A DNA stretch of 64,000 nt from Kocuria palustris. Its GTDB lineage: Bacteria; Actinomycetota; Actinomycetes; Actinomycetales; Micrococcaceae. The notes under the pieces were generated by a model. That model made no database searches. It was not told the DNA's origin and was given only the letters and a program-made list of their open reading frames with translations. A program made the translations under genes and the position numbers. Position 1 is the first letter of the stretch. The number at the start of each line of letters is the position of its first letter. The stretch spans positions 744,001 to 808,000 of the forward strand of contig NZ_JAFBCR010000001.1 of the NCBI RefSeq assembly GCF_016907795.1, read 5' to 3'. Positions 45,949 through 54,993 of this stretch are shown here, piece after piece.

Positions 45949-46581
45949 TCAGCCGCTCCGACCGAGCAGCTCGACCAGCCGCGCTTCGCTCAGCGGCGGG
46001 TGCGTCGAGGTCGCCTCGGGCAGGGCGATGGCGTCCAGCAGCAGATCCGCGTAGCGGTGCACGAGCTGCGGGTCCACCGCCCCGGCGCGCTCCTGCACCG
46101 CCCCGAGCATCGTGAAGAACATCGGCAGGTCGGCGGAGCTGAAGTCGGCGCGGATCTGGCCGTCGCGCTGAGCGCGCGCGATCAGCGGGATGAACTGCGC
46201 GCGTACCCTGAGCAGACGCGCCTGGTGCTCCGAGCGCCCGTCGAGCAGCTGCCCGATGGCCACGGAGTCGCTGATCCAGCCCACCACGGTGCGCAGGAAG
46301 CGGAAGAGGCCCTCGCGGGCGTCGTCGTGCTCGGCGCACGAGCGCGCCAAGCTCAGCATGCCGTCCAGGCGATCCGCCAGGACCGCCTCGATCAGCTCCC
46401 CCTTGTTCGCGAAGTTCCGGTACACGGTCCCCACGCCCACGCCCGCCTCCTGGGCGATCCGATCGAGCGTGACGTCGACGCCCTCGGCGGCGTAGACCCT
46501 GTCTGCGGCCGCCAGGATCTTTCTGCGGTTGGCGCGGGCGTCGCTGCGGGAACCGGATGAGGGAGAGGACATAGGTCCCAT
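45949..46581 (-). CDS. TetR-family repressor
   Basis: 210 residues. HTH from RKILAAADRVYAAEGVDVTLDRIAQEAGVGVGTVYRNFANKGEL, then a helical ligand domain with a SBD-like C-terminus. It is divergent from the permease gene with a 108-bp gap holding the dyad GGAGA-N5-TCTCC, so autoregulation and control of the permease are likely. Confidence 0.85.
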   Translation of the reverse strand: MGPMSSPSSGSRSDARANRRKILAAADRVYAAEGVDVTLDRIAQEAGVGVGTVYRNFANKGELIEAVLADRLDGMLSLARSCAEHDDAREGLFRFLRTVVGWISDSVAIGQLLDGRSEHQARLLRVRAQFIPLIARAQRDGQIRADFSSADLPMFFTMLGAVQERAGAVDPQLVHRYADLLLDAIALPEATSTHPPLSEARLVELLGRSG

Positions 46582-46593
46582 GGTCGCACAACC

Positions 46594-46608
46594 GGAGACG
46601 CCATCTCC
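46594..46608 (+). promoter_or_regulatory. Candidate TetR operator
   Basis: GGAGA-CGCCA-TCTCC, a 15-bp dyad 13 bp from the tetR start and about 80 bp before the permease start. Confidence 0.4.
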
Positions 46609-46689
46609 ATCTGCGTGCTAGCCTCCCGCGCGGAGATCAGCTCTCCGTTTCCCATCCACGGCGCCAGTGCCCGATCGAGAGGTCTCCCC

Positions 46690-47784
46690 ATGTCCAGTCC
46701 CAGCCTGGAAGTCCACGGCCAGCTCAGCGCCAAGCCGGTCACGCCGTGGCCCAAGGTCCTCATCACGGCGCTGATGTCCGCCGTGGTCATCTCGATCATC
46801 GTCCTGGCCTTCTCCTGGCCCACGGTGACCTCCGAGCCCAAGTCGATCCCGCTGATGATCGCGGGCCCCGAGCAGCAGGTCGAGATGGTCCAGGACCAGC
46901 TCGAGGACACCCAGCCGGATCTGTTCGACATCACGACGGGCGATGACCGCGACGCCGCCGTCGAGGCCATCGAGCACCGCGACGTCTACGGCGCCATCGT
47001 GATCGGCCAGCCCGTGGAGGTCCTCTCCGCCTCGGCGAACAACGCCGCGACCGGCCAGATCCTGCGCCGCGTGGGCGAGCAGCTGGGGCAGAAGACAGGC
47101 ATGCCCGTGACCCAGACGGACCTGATTCCGTTCAGCGAGAACGACCCCAACGGCGCCGGGCTCGGCGTGCTGTCCTTCCCCATGGTCATGGGCGGGCTCG
47201 CCGGAGGCATCGTGATCGGGCTGCAGGTGATCGGCGGCGGCCGCAAGATCGTGGCAGTGCTGCTCTACGGCGTGCTCGCGGGCTTCGCCGTGACCGCTCT
47301 GGGCGGGCCGCTGCTCGACGTCTTCCAGCGCGAGTTCGAGCTGACCTGGCTGGCCGTCGGACTGGCGTTCGCGGCGATGTCCGCGACCGTCGCCGGTCTG
47401 GTGACCGTGCTGCGCACCCCCGGCATCCCGGTGGCCGCGCTGCTGTTCATGTTCTTCGCCAACCCGATCTCCGGCACCAACTCCCCCAAGGAGTTCCTGC
47501 CCGGCCCGTGGGGCGAGATCGGGCAGTACCTCCCGCCGGGGGCGATCTCCACGCTGATCCGCGACATCTCCTACTTCCCGGAAGCCGACACCACCATGCA
47601 GTGGCTCGTGCTCTCGGGGTGGCTGGTGCTCGGCATCGTGCTGATCGGCATCGGGCTGGCCTCCGAGCGACGCGCGGTGCGCCGTTCGGGCGGCTCCAAG
47701 CCGGCCGCCCAGGACACGTCGATCGACTACTCGTCGGGCTCTTCACCGACCGCCGCTCAGAGCGGACGGCACGCAGCCCGCTGA
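46690..47784 (+). CDS. ABC-2/YhgE-like membrane permease
   Basis: 364 residues from ATG 46690 (GAGAGG upstream). One N-terminal helix (VLITALMSAVVISIIVLAFSW), an exported acidic domain of about 130 residues (PLMIAGPEQQVEMVQDQLED), then about six helices. This is the YhgE/Pip or ABC-2-type layout. No ATPase gene is nearby. Control by the divergent TetR suggests export of a toxic compound; inference only. Confidence 0.7.
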   Translation: MSSPSLEVHGQLSAKPVTPWPKVLITALMSAVVISIIVLAFSWPTVTSEPKSIPLMIAGPEQQVEMVQDQLEDTQPDLFDITTGDDRDAAVEAIEHRDVYGAIVIGQPVEVLSASANNAATGQILRRVGEQLGQKTGMPVTQTDLIPFSENDPNGAGLGVLSFPMVMGGLAGGIVIGLQVIGGGRKIVAVLLYGVLAGFAVTALGGPLLDVFQREFELTWLAVGLAFAAMSATVAGLVTVLRTPGIPVAALLFMFFANPISGTNSPKEFLPGPWGEIGQYLPPGAISTLIRDISYFPEADTTMQWLVLSGWLVLGIVLIGIGLASERRAVRRSGGSKPAAQDTSIDYSSGSSPTAAQSGRHAAR

Positions 47785-47800
47785 CCCGACCGCTCACGTC

Positions 47801-47832
47801 GGCCGCCGCGCTCCCTGACGAGCGCGGCGGCC
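47801..47832. terminator. Hairpin terminator between permease and YdcZ-type genes
   Basis: GGCCGCCGCGCTC (47801-47813) pairs perfectly with GAGCGCGGCGGCC (47820-47832) around a 6-nt loop, between convergent genes. Confidence 0.85.
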
Positions 47833-47841
47833 GTCGTCGTC

Positions 47842-48906
47842 TCAGGCGGTGCTCGCCCGCCGCTTCCAGGGCAGGGACACGACGACGAGGCCCACGAAGG
47901 TCAGCGCCGTCCCCAGCACCGTCAGCGGGGCGACCACCGCGCCGCTGGTCGGCACGAGAAGATCCAGCAGCAGCGCGCCGGTGAGCATCCCGGCGGTCAG
48001 GGACAGGCTCGTGCGCAGGATCCCGATGATCCGCGAGAGCACCGCTCCTGCCGCCACGAACAGCACGCCGCACACGCCGCCCAGGTAGAGCCACCATTCG
48101 GAGGGGAAGTGCCACGGCGGCAGGTCAGCGGTGAGCCGGTGGATCACCGTGGCGACGATCAGCGCCAGCACGCCCTCGGCGAAATTCAGCACGGTCGGGG
48201 TGATCGGCGTCCCGGCCTCCGCCCCGATCCGCCCGTTGAAGGCCGTCTGCAGGGCGGAGCCGAGCCCGGCCAGCACCGGCAGGAGCAGCAGCGCCAGGAC
48301 CACCGCCATGCTGCGCTGAGGAGCTCCCTCCTCGCCGCCCAGGTGGGGCAGCTGCGCGATCAGCACCGCGACCACGATGATCGCCGTGCCCAGCAGGCGC
48401 CAACCGGTCAGCGGCTTCATGCCTCCGGGGCCGATGCCCGCACGATCCACCCCGAGCCCGCCGACGGACTGGCCCACGACCATGCCCAGGATGAACACCG
48501 AGACGCCCACCATCGGCGTGGTCACGGTCTGCACCACCACCAGGAACGCACCGAAGACGCCGGAGAGCAGGAAGATCGCGGGCAGGCGTCGGGCCCGAAA
48601 GGCGCCCAGCGCCGTGATGAGGCCGCGCCGACCGGCGGGGATCAGCGCGGTGCCCAGCAGCACGATCGCGAAGCCCACGGAGAAGCCGGTGAGGCCTGCG
48701 GCCACGGAGTCCCCGGTGCGCGCGCCCAGCTCGCCGTTGACGCGCGACTGGACGGCCATGGCGCCGCCTGCGAGCACGGCTGCGATCTGGGCGATCAGCA
48801 CCGTGACGGGACTGTGGGTCTGCGCCGGGGCCCTCACGACATCCTGGGGCGGCTGCGGGTTCTCGGGCTGGTCGGCATTCTCGGGGAGGGGTTCTGAGGT
48901 GGGCAC
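47842..48906 (-). CDS. DMT-family transporter of the YdcZ (DUF606) type
   Basis: 354 residues: two repeats of a five-helix unit. The first starts VLIAQIAAVLAGGAMAVQSRVNGELG; the second GLGSALQTAFNGRIGAEAGTPI. The AVQSRVNGELG/ALQTAFNGRIG repeat is the DUF606 signature, here fused in one protein, whereas many bacteria use single-unit homologues. Substrate unknown. Confidence 0.8.
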   Translation of the reverse strand: MPTSEPLPENADQPENPQPPQDVVRAPAQTHSPVTVLIAQIAAVLAGGAMAVQSRVNGELGARTGDSVAAGLTGFSVGFAIVLLGTALIPAGRRGLITALGAFRARRLPAIFLLSGVFGAFLVVVQTVTTPMVGVSVFILGMVVGQSVGGLGVDRAGIGPGGMKPLTGWRLLGTAIIVVAVLIAQLPHLGGEEGAPQRSMAVVLALLLLPVLAGLGSALQTAFNGRIGAEAGTPITPTVLNFAEGVLALIVATVIHRLTADLPPWHFPSEWWLYLGGVCGVLFVAAGAVLSRIIGILRTSLSLTAGMLTGALLLDLLVPTSGAVVAPLTVLGTALTFVGLVVVSLPWKRRASTA

Positions 48907-48981
48907 CGGATCAGGCTACTCCCGGGCCCTTCCGGTCCTCCCCGAGCTGGGCTCATGGCCTCGGTGGGCCACAATGGAGCC

Positions 48982-49218
48982 ATGACCACCACCGGAAGCA
49001 CCCCCGAAGAGCTGCCCATCCGCGACGAGATGATCCGACTGGGCCAGGCCCTCAAGCTCGGCAGCCTGGTCGAGGACGGCGCCATGGCGCGCACCGCCGT
49101 CGAGGAGGGCATGGTCCAGGTCAACCACGACATCGAGACCCGCCGCGGCCGACAGCTGCACGACGGCGACGTCATCACTTACAACGGGACCTCGCTGGTC
49201 ATCCGCGCCGAGGGCTGA
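48982..49218 (+). CDS. Small S4-domain RNA-binding protein
   Basis: 78 residues, almost all one S4 domain: EMIRLGQALKLGSLVEDGAMARTAV then VNHDIETRRGRQLHDGDVI. Related to YaaA/RlbA-type proteins thought to bind RNA on the ribosome. GGAG lies 4-5 nt before ATG 48982. Confidence 0.85.
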   Translation: MTTTGSTPEELPIRDEMIRLGQALKLGSLVEDGAMARTAVEEGMVQVNHDIETRRGRQLHDGDVITYNGTSLVIRAEG

Positions 49219-49235
49219 ACGGACCCCGGCCTGGC

Positions 49236-49871
49236 TCAGCGTCCCAGGACCATGCGGGTCAGGTACTCATTGACGTGCCCGATCTCCTGCGGCGAGACGC
49301 TGTGGCCGATGCCCTGGTAGTGGACCTTCATGGTGTCCGCATGCTCCACGAGCCACTCGGCGGTCATGTCCACCAGCTGGTCGTTGACGATCGGGTCCTG
49401 CGGGTCGCGGCCCCAGAAGAGCTTGAAGGGCTTCTCCTTCAGCTCGTCGTCGCGGAAGATCTCCAGCGGCTCCGGCACCACGAAGCCCGACAGCCCGATG
49501 ACCGCAGTGATCTCGCTCGGCATGGCCCGCACCAGCGACGTGGCGATCGACATGCCCTGGGAGAACCCCAGCAGCGTGGTCGACGGACGCCCCTCGGCCT
49601 GCTCCCGCAGCCACCCCACGAGCGGCTCGACCGCGGCGCGGATGGCATCGGGGCCGAAGGCCTCCTCGTCGTAGAGCGGGAACCAGCTGTAGCCGGGAGG
49701 CTGGGCCAGCGGGGCGCGCACCGAGGCCACCACGAAATCCTGCGGCAGCTGCGGCACCAGGCCCATGAGGTCCTGCTCGTTCGAGCCGTAGCCGTGGAAG
49801 AGCACCAGCAGGGGCGCCTCCGGGGACTCGGCGGGGTCACGGTTCCACATCACGACGGGGTTCTCGCTCAT
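49236..49871 (-). CDS. Alpha/beta hydrolase, phospholipase/carboxylesterase type
   Basis: 211 residues from MSENPVVMWNRD. Oxyanion region VLFHGYGSNEQDL, nucleophile elbow LLGFSQGMS, acid in RDPQDPIVND and catalytic His in GIGHSVSPQEI: a complete Ser-Asp-His triad of the YpfH/Abhydrolase_2 family. Two nearby ATGs (49880, 49883) are possible starts. Esterase action on short esters or lysophospholipids is the usual role. Confidence 0.85.
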   Translation of the reverse strand: MSENPVVMWNRDPAESPEAPLLVLFHGYGSNEQDLMGLVPQLPQDFVVASVRAPLAQPPGYSWFPLYDEEAFGPDAIRAAVEPLVGWLREQAEGRPSTTLLGFSQGMSIATSLVRAMPSEITAVIGLSGFVVPEPLEIFRDDELKEKPFKLFWGRDPQDPIVNDQLVDMTAEWLVEHADTMKVHYQGIGHSVSPQEIGHVNEYLTRMVLGR

Positions 49872-50033
49872 GCCGACCATCATGGCATCCGCGCGCAGCA
49901 CGCCCCGCTTCCGTCGCTCCTCTCGCTCCCGCGCGGAGGAACTGCCGCTGAGGGGACGCAACGAACGTCTTCCCGCGCCTGAATCGTGTCGCACGCGTCC
50001 CTTCACGAGATCTCGCACTCGGGCGGCGGCTCG

Positions 50034-51032
50034 TCAGGGCCCTGCGAGCTCCCGCGCCCGGACCGCTTGCCGATGTGCCCGCACCAGGGTGGCGATCCTC
50101 GGCTCGCATCCAGGATCCGTCGGATCCACGACGTCGAGATCCGTGTGCACCACACGCAGCTCCGTCCACCCGGCCGCTTCCGCAGCCCGCTGCCGCTCCA
50201 CATCCCGAAGTCGCTGCCGCGGGTCCTCGTGGACCGCACCGTCGACCTGCACGGCCAGCCGGTGCCTGCGATCCGCGAGGTCAGGGTGGACCCGACGGCC
50301 ACCCGGGGATCGGATCTCGACATCAGCCTCCCACCCGGTGAAGCGATGGTCCTCCAGCACGAGCCGCGTATAGGTCTCCAGCGGCGAGTCCACTCCGACG
50401 ACCGCGCGCAGCAGGGCCTGGCGCACCCTGCGGACGCCGCGATAGCTCTCGAACCGCTCGAGATCGGTGCTGAGGTCTCTCTGGCTGCGAAGCGCCGGCA
50501 CGCCCCGGCTGATGCCCGTGCGGTGCTCGCAGATCACACCGTCGATGACGGCCACGAGCTGCTGGTGAGTCATGACGTGCCGACCGCGAGCGTCTGTCGA
50601 TGCGGCCAGGTCCAGCAGTGTTCGGGCCGGGGACGTGATGCGGACCGATCCGTCGGTCCAGAGATCCTCGGCATGGAACTGACTCCGATGCCCGACAACG
50701 CCGCGTCCTCGAGGCCTTGATCCTGTCGAGGAGCACAGATGGATGCCGCCGACATGCCCGAGCCTGCCGGGGAGCCGGAAGTCGTGGAGGATGGCGGCCG
50801 TCGTGTGGCTGGCTGCCCAGCCTTCCTGCTGCAGAGCCGGGAGGATCCTCAGCAGACCGGATCTGGTGCGGGGGTCAGGGCGCGAATCGGCGCAGGACCA
50901 CAGGCCCTCGCCCCAGGAGCAGTACTGCCTCCCCGACAGATGACGCTTCGCGATGCCTGCCGCTTCAGCCTCGGCGGTCGTGAAGACGCGGCCCTGCAGG
51001 CAGGCAGGTGGACTGTGACGTGGTCTCGGCAT
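50034..51032 (-). CDS. AbiEi-like / DUF559 nuclease-fold protein
   Basis: 332 residues. The N-terminal half resembles the AbiEi antitoxin/winged-helix region (GRVFTTAEAEAAGIAKRHLSG and SPARTLLDLAA). The C-terminal part has a PD-(D/E)xK/Vsr-like core: SPLETYTRLVLEDHRF, HPDLADRRHRLAVQVDGAVH and RDVERQRAAEAAGW. It stands alone with no AbiEii-type toxin beside it. Such proteins are common single genes in actinobacteria, with unproven nuclease activity. Confidence 0.7.
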   Translation of the reverse strand: MPRPRHSPPACLQGRVFTTAEAEAAGIAKRHLSGRQYCSWGEGLWSCADSRPDPRTRSGLLRILPALQQEGWAASHTTAAILHDFRLPGRLGHVGGIHLCSSTGSRPRGRGVVGHRSQFHAEDLWTDGSVRITSPARTLLDLAASTDARGRHVMTHQQLVAVIDGVICEHRTGISRGVPALRSQRDLSTDLERFESYRGVRRVRQALLRAVVGVDSPLETYTRLVLEDHRFTGWEADVEIRSPGGRRVHPDLADRRHRLAVQVDGAVHEDPRQRLRDVERQRAAEAAGWTELRVVHTDLDVVDPTDPGCEPRIATLVRAHRQAVRARELAGP

Positions 51033-51331
51033 GGCAGACAGTGCAGCGGATCACGGCGCCGACAGATGCGAACGGATCCGCTCCCCGCCGTCGTCGCCCC
51101 GGTCCAGTGCCCGAAAGGGCGTCTGTGGAGGCATGAACTCCGTACTTCGGATCTCCGTTGCCCGGGATTCCGTGTGGACCGGGGATCTCGTGCGCCCAGT
51201 ACCCCGAGGGGACGCACAGGGCGCACGGGATCGCCGACGGGACGCATCGGACGTCTAATCCGGCGTGAATCGTGACGAATGGGTCCCCTCGGCGGCGAGG
51301 AGGGTCGATGCGTCGCTTCGGTAGGGCCCCC
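51033..51331. other. Intergenic region without a recognised gene
   Basis: Lies between the start of the AbiEi-like gene and the end of metX. Open frames here are Arg/Pro-rich and have no ribosome site. I see no RNA or repeat; it probably holds the promoter of the AbiEi-like gene. Confidence 0.5.
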
Positions 51332-52513
51332 TCAGGAGAGGAAGGCGGCTCGGACCAGCTCGCCGATCTGCTCGTGCTCGATCAGGAAGCCGTCGTGCCC
51401 GGCGCCGGAGCGGATGGTGCGGTGGGGGACGTCGCCGGGCAGAAGCCGGGCGAGGTCCTCGGACTCCGAGGGCAGGTAGAGCCGATCCGAGTCGACCGAG
51501 GCCACGAGCCAGTCGCAGGTGGTGGCCGCGAGCGCCTGCCTGACGCCGCCGCGGCCGCGGCCGACGTCGTGGCCCATGAGGGCGTCGTTGAGCACCAGGT
51601 AGGAGTTGGCGTCGAAGCGGCCCACGAGCTTGGCGGCCTGATGATCCAGGTAGCTCTCGATCGCATACCGGCCCCGACGGCGCCCCGGCAGCGGCGCCCC
51701 CGGATCCTCGCCGGCCTGCGCCGCATTGCCGAAGCGCGCATTGAGGTCCGGTGCCGCGCGGTAGGTGGTGTGCGCGATCCGCCGTGCGATTCCGAGGCCC
51801 ACGGAGGGGATGACGCCGTCGTAGTAGTCGCCGCCGCGGAAGTCGGGGTCGTTGCGGATCGCCAGGCGCTGCGCCTGGCCCCATGCGATCTGCTCGGCGC
51901 TCGAGGCGGCGGTCGAGGCGATCACCGCACAGGCGCGCACCTGCTCGGGGAACGTGGCGGCCCACTCGAGGGCCCGCGCACCGCCCATGGAACCGCCGAC
52001 GACCAGCCGCCAGGACGCGATGCCCAGCTGCTCGGCCAGGCGCTGCTCGGCGCGCACCGAGTCGCGGATCGTCACCGCGGGGAAGTCCGATCCCCACGGA
52101 AGACCGGCCCGCGGGCTGTCCTCCGGGATCAGAGTCGACGGACCCGTGGAGCCGTAGCAGCCCCCGAGCATGTTGATGGCGACCACGAAGAAGCGGTCGG
52201 TGTCGATCGCCCGCCCGGGCCCGACCAGTCCGTCCCACCAGCCCGGTGCCTCGGCGGAGACACGGTCGAAGGAGGTGGCGTCCTCGGCGACCCGTCCGCG
52301 CGTGACATGGGTGTCTCCGGTCAGCGCATGCGGGACGAGCACCGCGTTGGAGGCGCGGTCGTCGAGCTCGCCCCAGGTCTCGTAGGCCAGCTCGACATCG
52401 GGCAGCACGGCCCCGGATTCCAGCCCGAGGTCGCCGATGCGGGCGCGGCGCAACAGCCCCTCGGTGCGGAAGGGCTGCTGCGAGCGCGCGGTCGTGCTCT
52501 GGATGGCGGTCAC
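51332..52513 (-). CDS. metX: Homoserine O-acetyltransferase
   Basis: 393 residues. Nucleophile motif LVVGGSMGGARALEWA, acid-region SDRLYLPSESEDL and catalytic His in SGAGHDGFLIEHEQ, with oxyanion region NMLGGCYGSTGPST. It acetylates homoserine from acetyl-CoA, giving the substrate of MetY encoded just upstream. GTG 52513 lies 1 bp past the metY stop with GGGGGAG upstream, so translation is coupled. Transcription is governed by the SAM-IV riboswitch before metY. Confidence 0.95.
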   Translation of the reverse strand: MTAIQSTTARSQQPFRTEGLLRRARIGDLGLESGAVLPDVELAYETWGELDDRASNAVLVPHALTGDTHVTRGRVAEDATSFDRVSAEAPGWWDGLVGPGRAIDTDRFFVVAINMLGGCYGSTGPSTLIPEDSPRAGLPWGSDFPAVTIRDSVRAEQRLAEQLGIASWRLVVGGSMGGARALEWAATFPEQVRACAVIASTAASSAEQIAWGQAQRLAIRNDPDFRGGDYYDGVIPSVGLGIARRIAHTTYRAAPDLNARFGNAAQAGEDPGAPLPGRRRGRYAIESYLDHQAAKLVGRFDANSYLVLNDALMGHDVGRGRGGVRQALAATTCDWLVASVDSDRLYLPSESEDLARLLPGDVPHRTIRSGAGHDGFLIEHEQIGELVRAAFLS

Positions 52514-52514
52514 C

Positions 52515-53876
52515 TCAGACCGCTCCCCCTGCGCCGCGCGCCTTGACCGCGGCGAAGCCGAGCTCCAGGTCCGCGAGGATGTCGTCGATGTGCTCCAGTC
52601 CCACGGACAGGCGCACGAACCCCGGGGCGACGCCGGCGGCCAGCTGCTCCTCCGGGGAGAGCTGAGCGTGCGTGGTGGAGGCCGGGTGGATGACCAGCGA
52701 GCGGACGTCACCGATGTTCGCGACGTTCGAGTGCAGGCTCAGCGCGTCCACGAAGGCCTGGCCGGCCTCCGAGCCGCCGTCGAGCACGAAGCCGAGGATC
52801 GAACCTGCGCCGCCGGGGACGTACTTCTGCGCACGCTCGTGCCACGGAGAGGACTCGAGCCCGGCGTAGGACACGGATTCGACGCCCTCGTGGGCCTCCA
52901 GCCAGGTGGCGACCGTCTGAGCGTTGGCGACGTGGCGCTCCATGCGCAGCGACAGCGTCTCGATGCCCTGCTCGATCAGGAAGGCGTTGAACGGGGAGAT
53001 GGCAGCGCCCATGTCGCGCAGCAGCTGGGTGCGGATCTTGAACGCGAAGGACACGTTGGCCCCGAACGGCCCGTTCTCCCCGAAGACCTCGCCGAACACG
53101 AGGCCGTGATAGGACTCGTCCGGCTCCGTGAAGCCCGGGAAGCGATCCGGATAGCGGGTGTAGTCGAAGCGCCCGGAGTCCACGATGAACCCGCCGACCG
53201 AGGTTCCGTGCCCGCCGAGGAACTTGGTGGCGGAGTGGATCACCACGTCCGCGCCGTGCTCGAACGGCCGCAGCAGGTAGGGGGTCGCGATGGTGTTGTC
53301 GACCATCAGCGGGACCTCGGACTCGTGGGCGATCGCGGAGACCGTCTCCAGGTCCAGGACGTCGTTGCGGGGGTTCGGGATGGACTCCGCGTAGAAGGCC
53401 TTCGTATTGAGCTGGACGGCGTCGCGCCAGGCCTGGGGATCGTCCGGATCGGAGACGAACGTGGTCTCGATCCCGAGCCGGGACAGCGTGTGCTTGAACA
53501 GGTTGAACGACCCTCCGTACAGCGACGGGCTGGCCACGATGTGATCGCCGGCCCCGGCCACGTTGAGGATCGCGTAGGTGGTGGCCGCCTGACCGGAAGC
53601 GACCATGACAGCCGCGGTCCCGCCCTCCAGGGAGGCGATGCGGTTCTCGACGACCTCGGTGGTGGGGTTGGTCAGTCGGGTGTAGATGGGCCCGACCTGG
53701 CTGAGCCCGAAGCGACCGGCTGCGGTCTCGGCGTCCGGGAAGACGTACGAGGTGGTCTGCTGGATCGGCAGCGCGCGGGCGCCGGTGACGGGATCGGGCT
53801 CCTGGCCGGCGTGGATCTGACGGGTCTCGAAGCTCCAGCCCTGCGGGGCGGAGGGGGTGGGCTGCTGAGCGGACAT
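52515..53876 (-). CDS. metY: O-acetylhomoserine sulfhydrylase
   Basis: 453 residues. PLP lysine in IHSATKFLGGHG, PLP-ring region TYAILNVAGAGDHIVAS, and MVDNTIATPYLLRPFEHGAD. The Cys/Met-metabolism PLP family has this length in the MetY branch. It makes homocysteine from O-acetylhomoserine and sulfide. AAGGAG precedes ATG 53876. First gene of the riboswitch-controlled metY-metX pair. Confidence 0.95.
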   Translation of the reverse strand: MSAQQPTPSAPQGWSFETRQIHAGQEPDPVTGARALPIQQTTSYVFPDAETAAGRFGLSQVGPIYTRLTNPTTEVVENRIASLEGGTAAVMVASGQAATTYAILNVAGAGDHIVASPSLYGGSFNLFKHTLSRLGIETTFVSDPDDPQAWRDAVQLNTKAFYAESIPNPRNDVLDLETVSAIAHESEVPLMVDNTIATPYLLRPFEHGADVVIHSATKFLGGHGTSVGGFIVDSGRFDYTRYPDRFPGFTEPDESYHGLVFGEVFGENGPFGANVSFAFKIRTQLLRDMGAAISPFNAFLIEQGIETLSLRMERHVANAQTVATWLEAHEGVESVSYAGLESSPWHERAQKYVPGGAGSILGFVLDGGSEAGQAFVDALSLHSNVANIGDVRSLVIHPASTTHAQLSPEEQLAAGVAPGFVRLSVGLEHIDDILADLELGFAAVKARGAGGAV

Positions 53877-53912
53877 GTCGGCGACTCCTTGTCTTCCGGG
53901 GCCGCGGACCGA

Positions 53913-53934
53913 GGTCCGACGCACCCGTCGGACC
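53913..53934 (-). promoter_or_regulatory. Hairpin between SAM-IV aptamer and metY
   Basis: GGTCCGAC (53913-53920) pairs perfectly with GTCGGACC (53927-53934) around a 6-nt loop, between the aptamer and the metY ribosome site. It is the best candidate for the expression platform. Confidence 0.55.
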
Positions 53935-53944
53935 GGGTGCCGTG

Positions 53945-54062
53945 ACCCGCGCTTGCCGTGCCGCGTGCGCGACCGGCCCGGTCCTCACCCAGGGCACCCC
54001 ACCGCGGAAGGAGGGTTGCCGGCCAGCTAGCTGGGGCTTGTCGCTGGCTCTCGTGACCTGGT
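53945..54062 (-). ncRNA. SAM-IV riboswitch controlling metY-metX
   Basis: The transcript strand shows the SAM-clan core in order: GGTCACGAGAGCCAGCGACA (P1 and P2 start), AAGCCCCAGCTAGCTGGCC, CGGCAACCCTCC (the conserved SAM-binding stretch), GGTGGGGTGCC and the closing GGGTGAGGACC. The 3' extension rich in GCGC/GGCACGGCAAG is what separates SAM-IV from SAM-I. High S-adenosylmethionine would lower metY-metX expression. Ends are approximate. Confidence 0.88.
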
Positions 54063-54126
54063 TCCCATTCTCGGACGAGCACGGCTCCGGCGCAAACCAG
54101 GGTTCCGTGGTCTGTGGAGCCCTCCG

Positions 54127-54903
54127 TCAGAACAGCAGGGGTCCGGCCAGGAAGCCGACGGCGTCCAGCAGGAAGTGGGCGATGATCAGCGGCATCACGC
54201 GTCCGGTGCGGCGGTAGAGCCACAGGAACACCAGTCCCATCACCACGTTGCCCAGCGCCGGACCGACGCCCTGGTACAGGTGGTAGCTGCCGCGCAGAAG
54301 GGCCGAGCCGATCAGCACGGCCGGCCACGTCCATCCCACGCGCAGCAGGCGATCGGCCAGGAACACGACGACGATGATCTCCTCCACGAGCGAGTGTCGC
54401 AGCGCCGAGGCCAGCAGCAGGATGACCTCCCACCAGGAGGTCCCGCCCGCGTTGGTGACGATCTCGGCGGTGATCCCGAGCTGGCGGCCCGCCTGGTACA
54501 GCGCCAGGGTGCCCAGTCCCATGACGGCGAAGAGCAGCGTCCCCAGGCCCAGATCCGCCAGCGGGGCCCGGCGGTCCAGGCCGATCCGGTGCAGCAGCCC
54601 ACGCAGCTGACCGGCCGAGCCCGCCAGCAGATAGAGCGCCAGCAGCGGCGGGACCAGAGCCAAGAGGATCCCGAGGCTGCGGCGCAGGACGTCGAACAGC
54701 GGGAAGCCGCTCTGCGCGGCGTTCATGGAGGCGCTCGACTCGGCGATCGAACTGGTGGACAGCGTCTCGGCGAGGTCGAGGAGCGACCAGAGGGCGCTGG
54801 CCCCCAGCGAGACGCCCAGCACGAGCAGGATCTGCAGCCACAGATCGGCGCGCTGGGAGCCGAACGACGGGTGTGACGTCTCAGGGGCACGTGCTTCGGT
54901 CAT
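54127..54903 (-). CDS. CPBP-family intramembrane protease
   Basis: 258 residues, about eight helices. CPBP/Abi motifs: paired Glu in HSLVEEIIVVVFLADRLLR, histidine in LLRGSYHLYQGVGPALGN, and HFLLDAVGF near the C-terminus. Family members cleave membrane proteins or process prenylated/bacteriocin peptides; target unknown. The longer reading upstream on this strand is the antisense of the peptidase gene and is not real. Confidence 0.8.
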   Translation of the reverse strand: MTEARAPETSHPSFGSQRADLWLQILLVLGVSLGASALWSLLDLAETLSTSSIAESSASMNAAQSGFPLFDVLRRSLGILLALVPPLLALYLLAGSAGQLRGLLHRIGLDRRAPLADLGLGTLLFAVMGLGTLALYQAGRQLGITAEIVTNAGGTSWWEVILLLASALRHSLVEEIIVVVFLADRLLRVGWTWPAVLIGSALLRGSYHLYQGVGPALGNVVMGLVFLWLYRRTGRVMPLIIAHFLLDAVGFLAGPLLF

Positions 54904-54993
54904 GAGGACCATTGTCGGCGGGCGCCACGACAGCACAAGGACGCCGGCGCGTCCGGCCAGCACCTCGCTGTACTGTCTGCCGGGCTTCCTACG

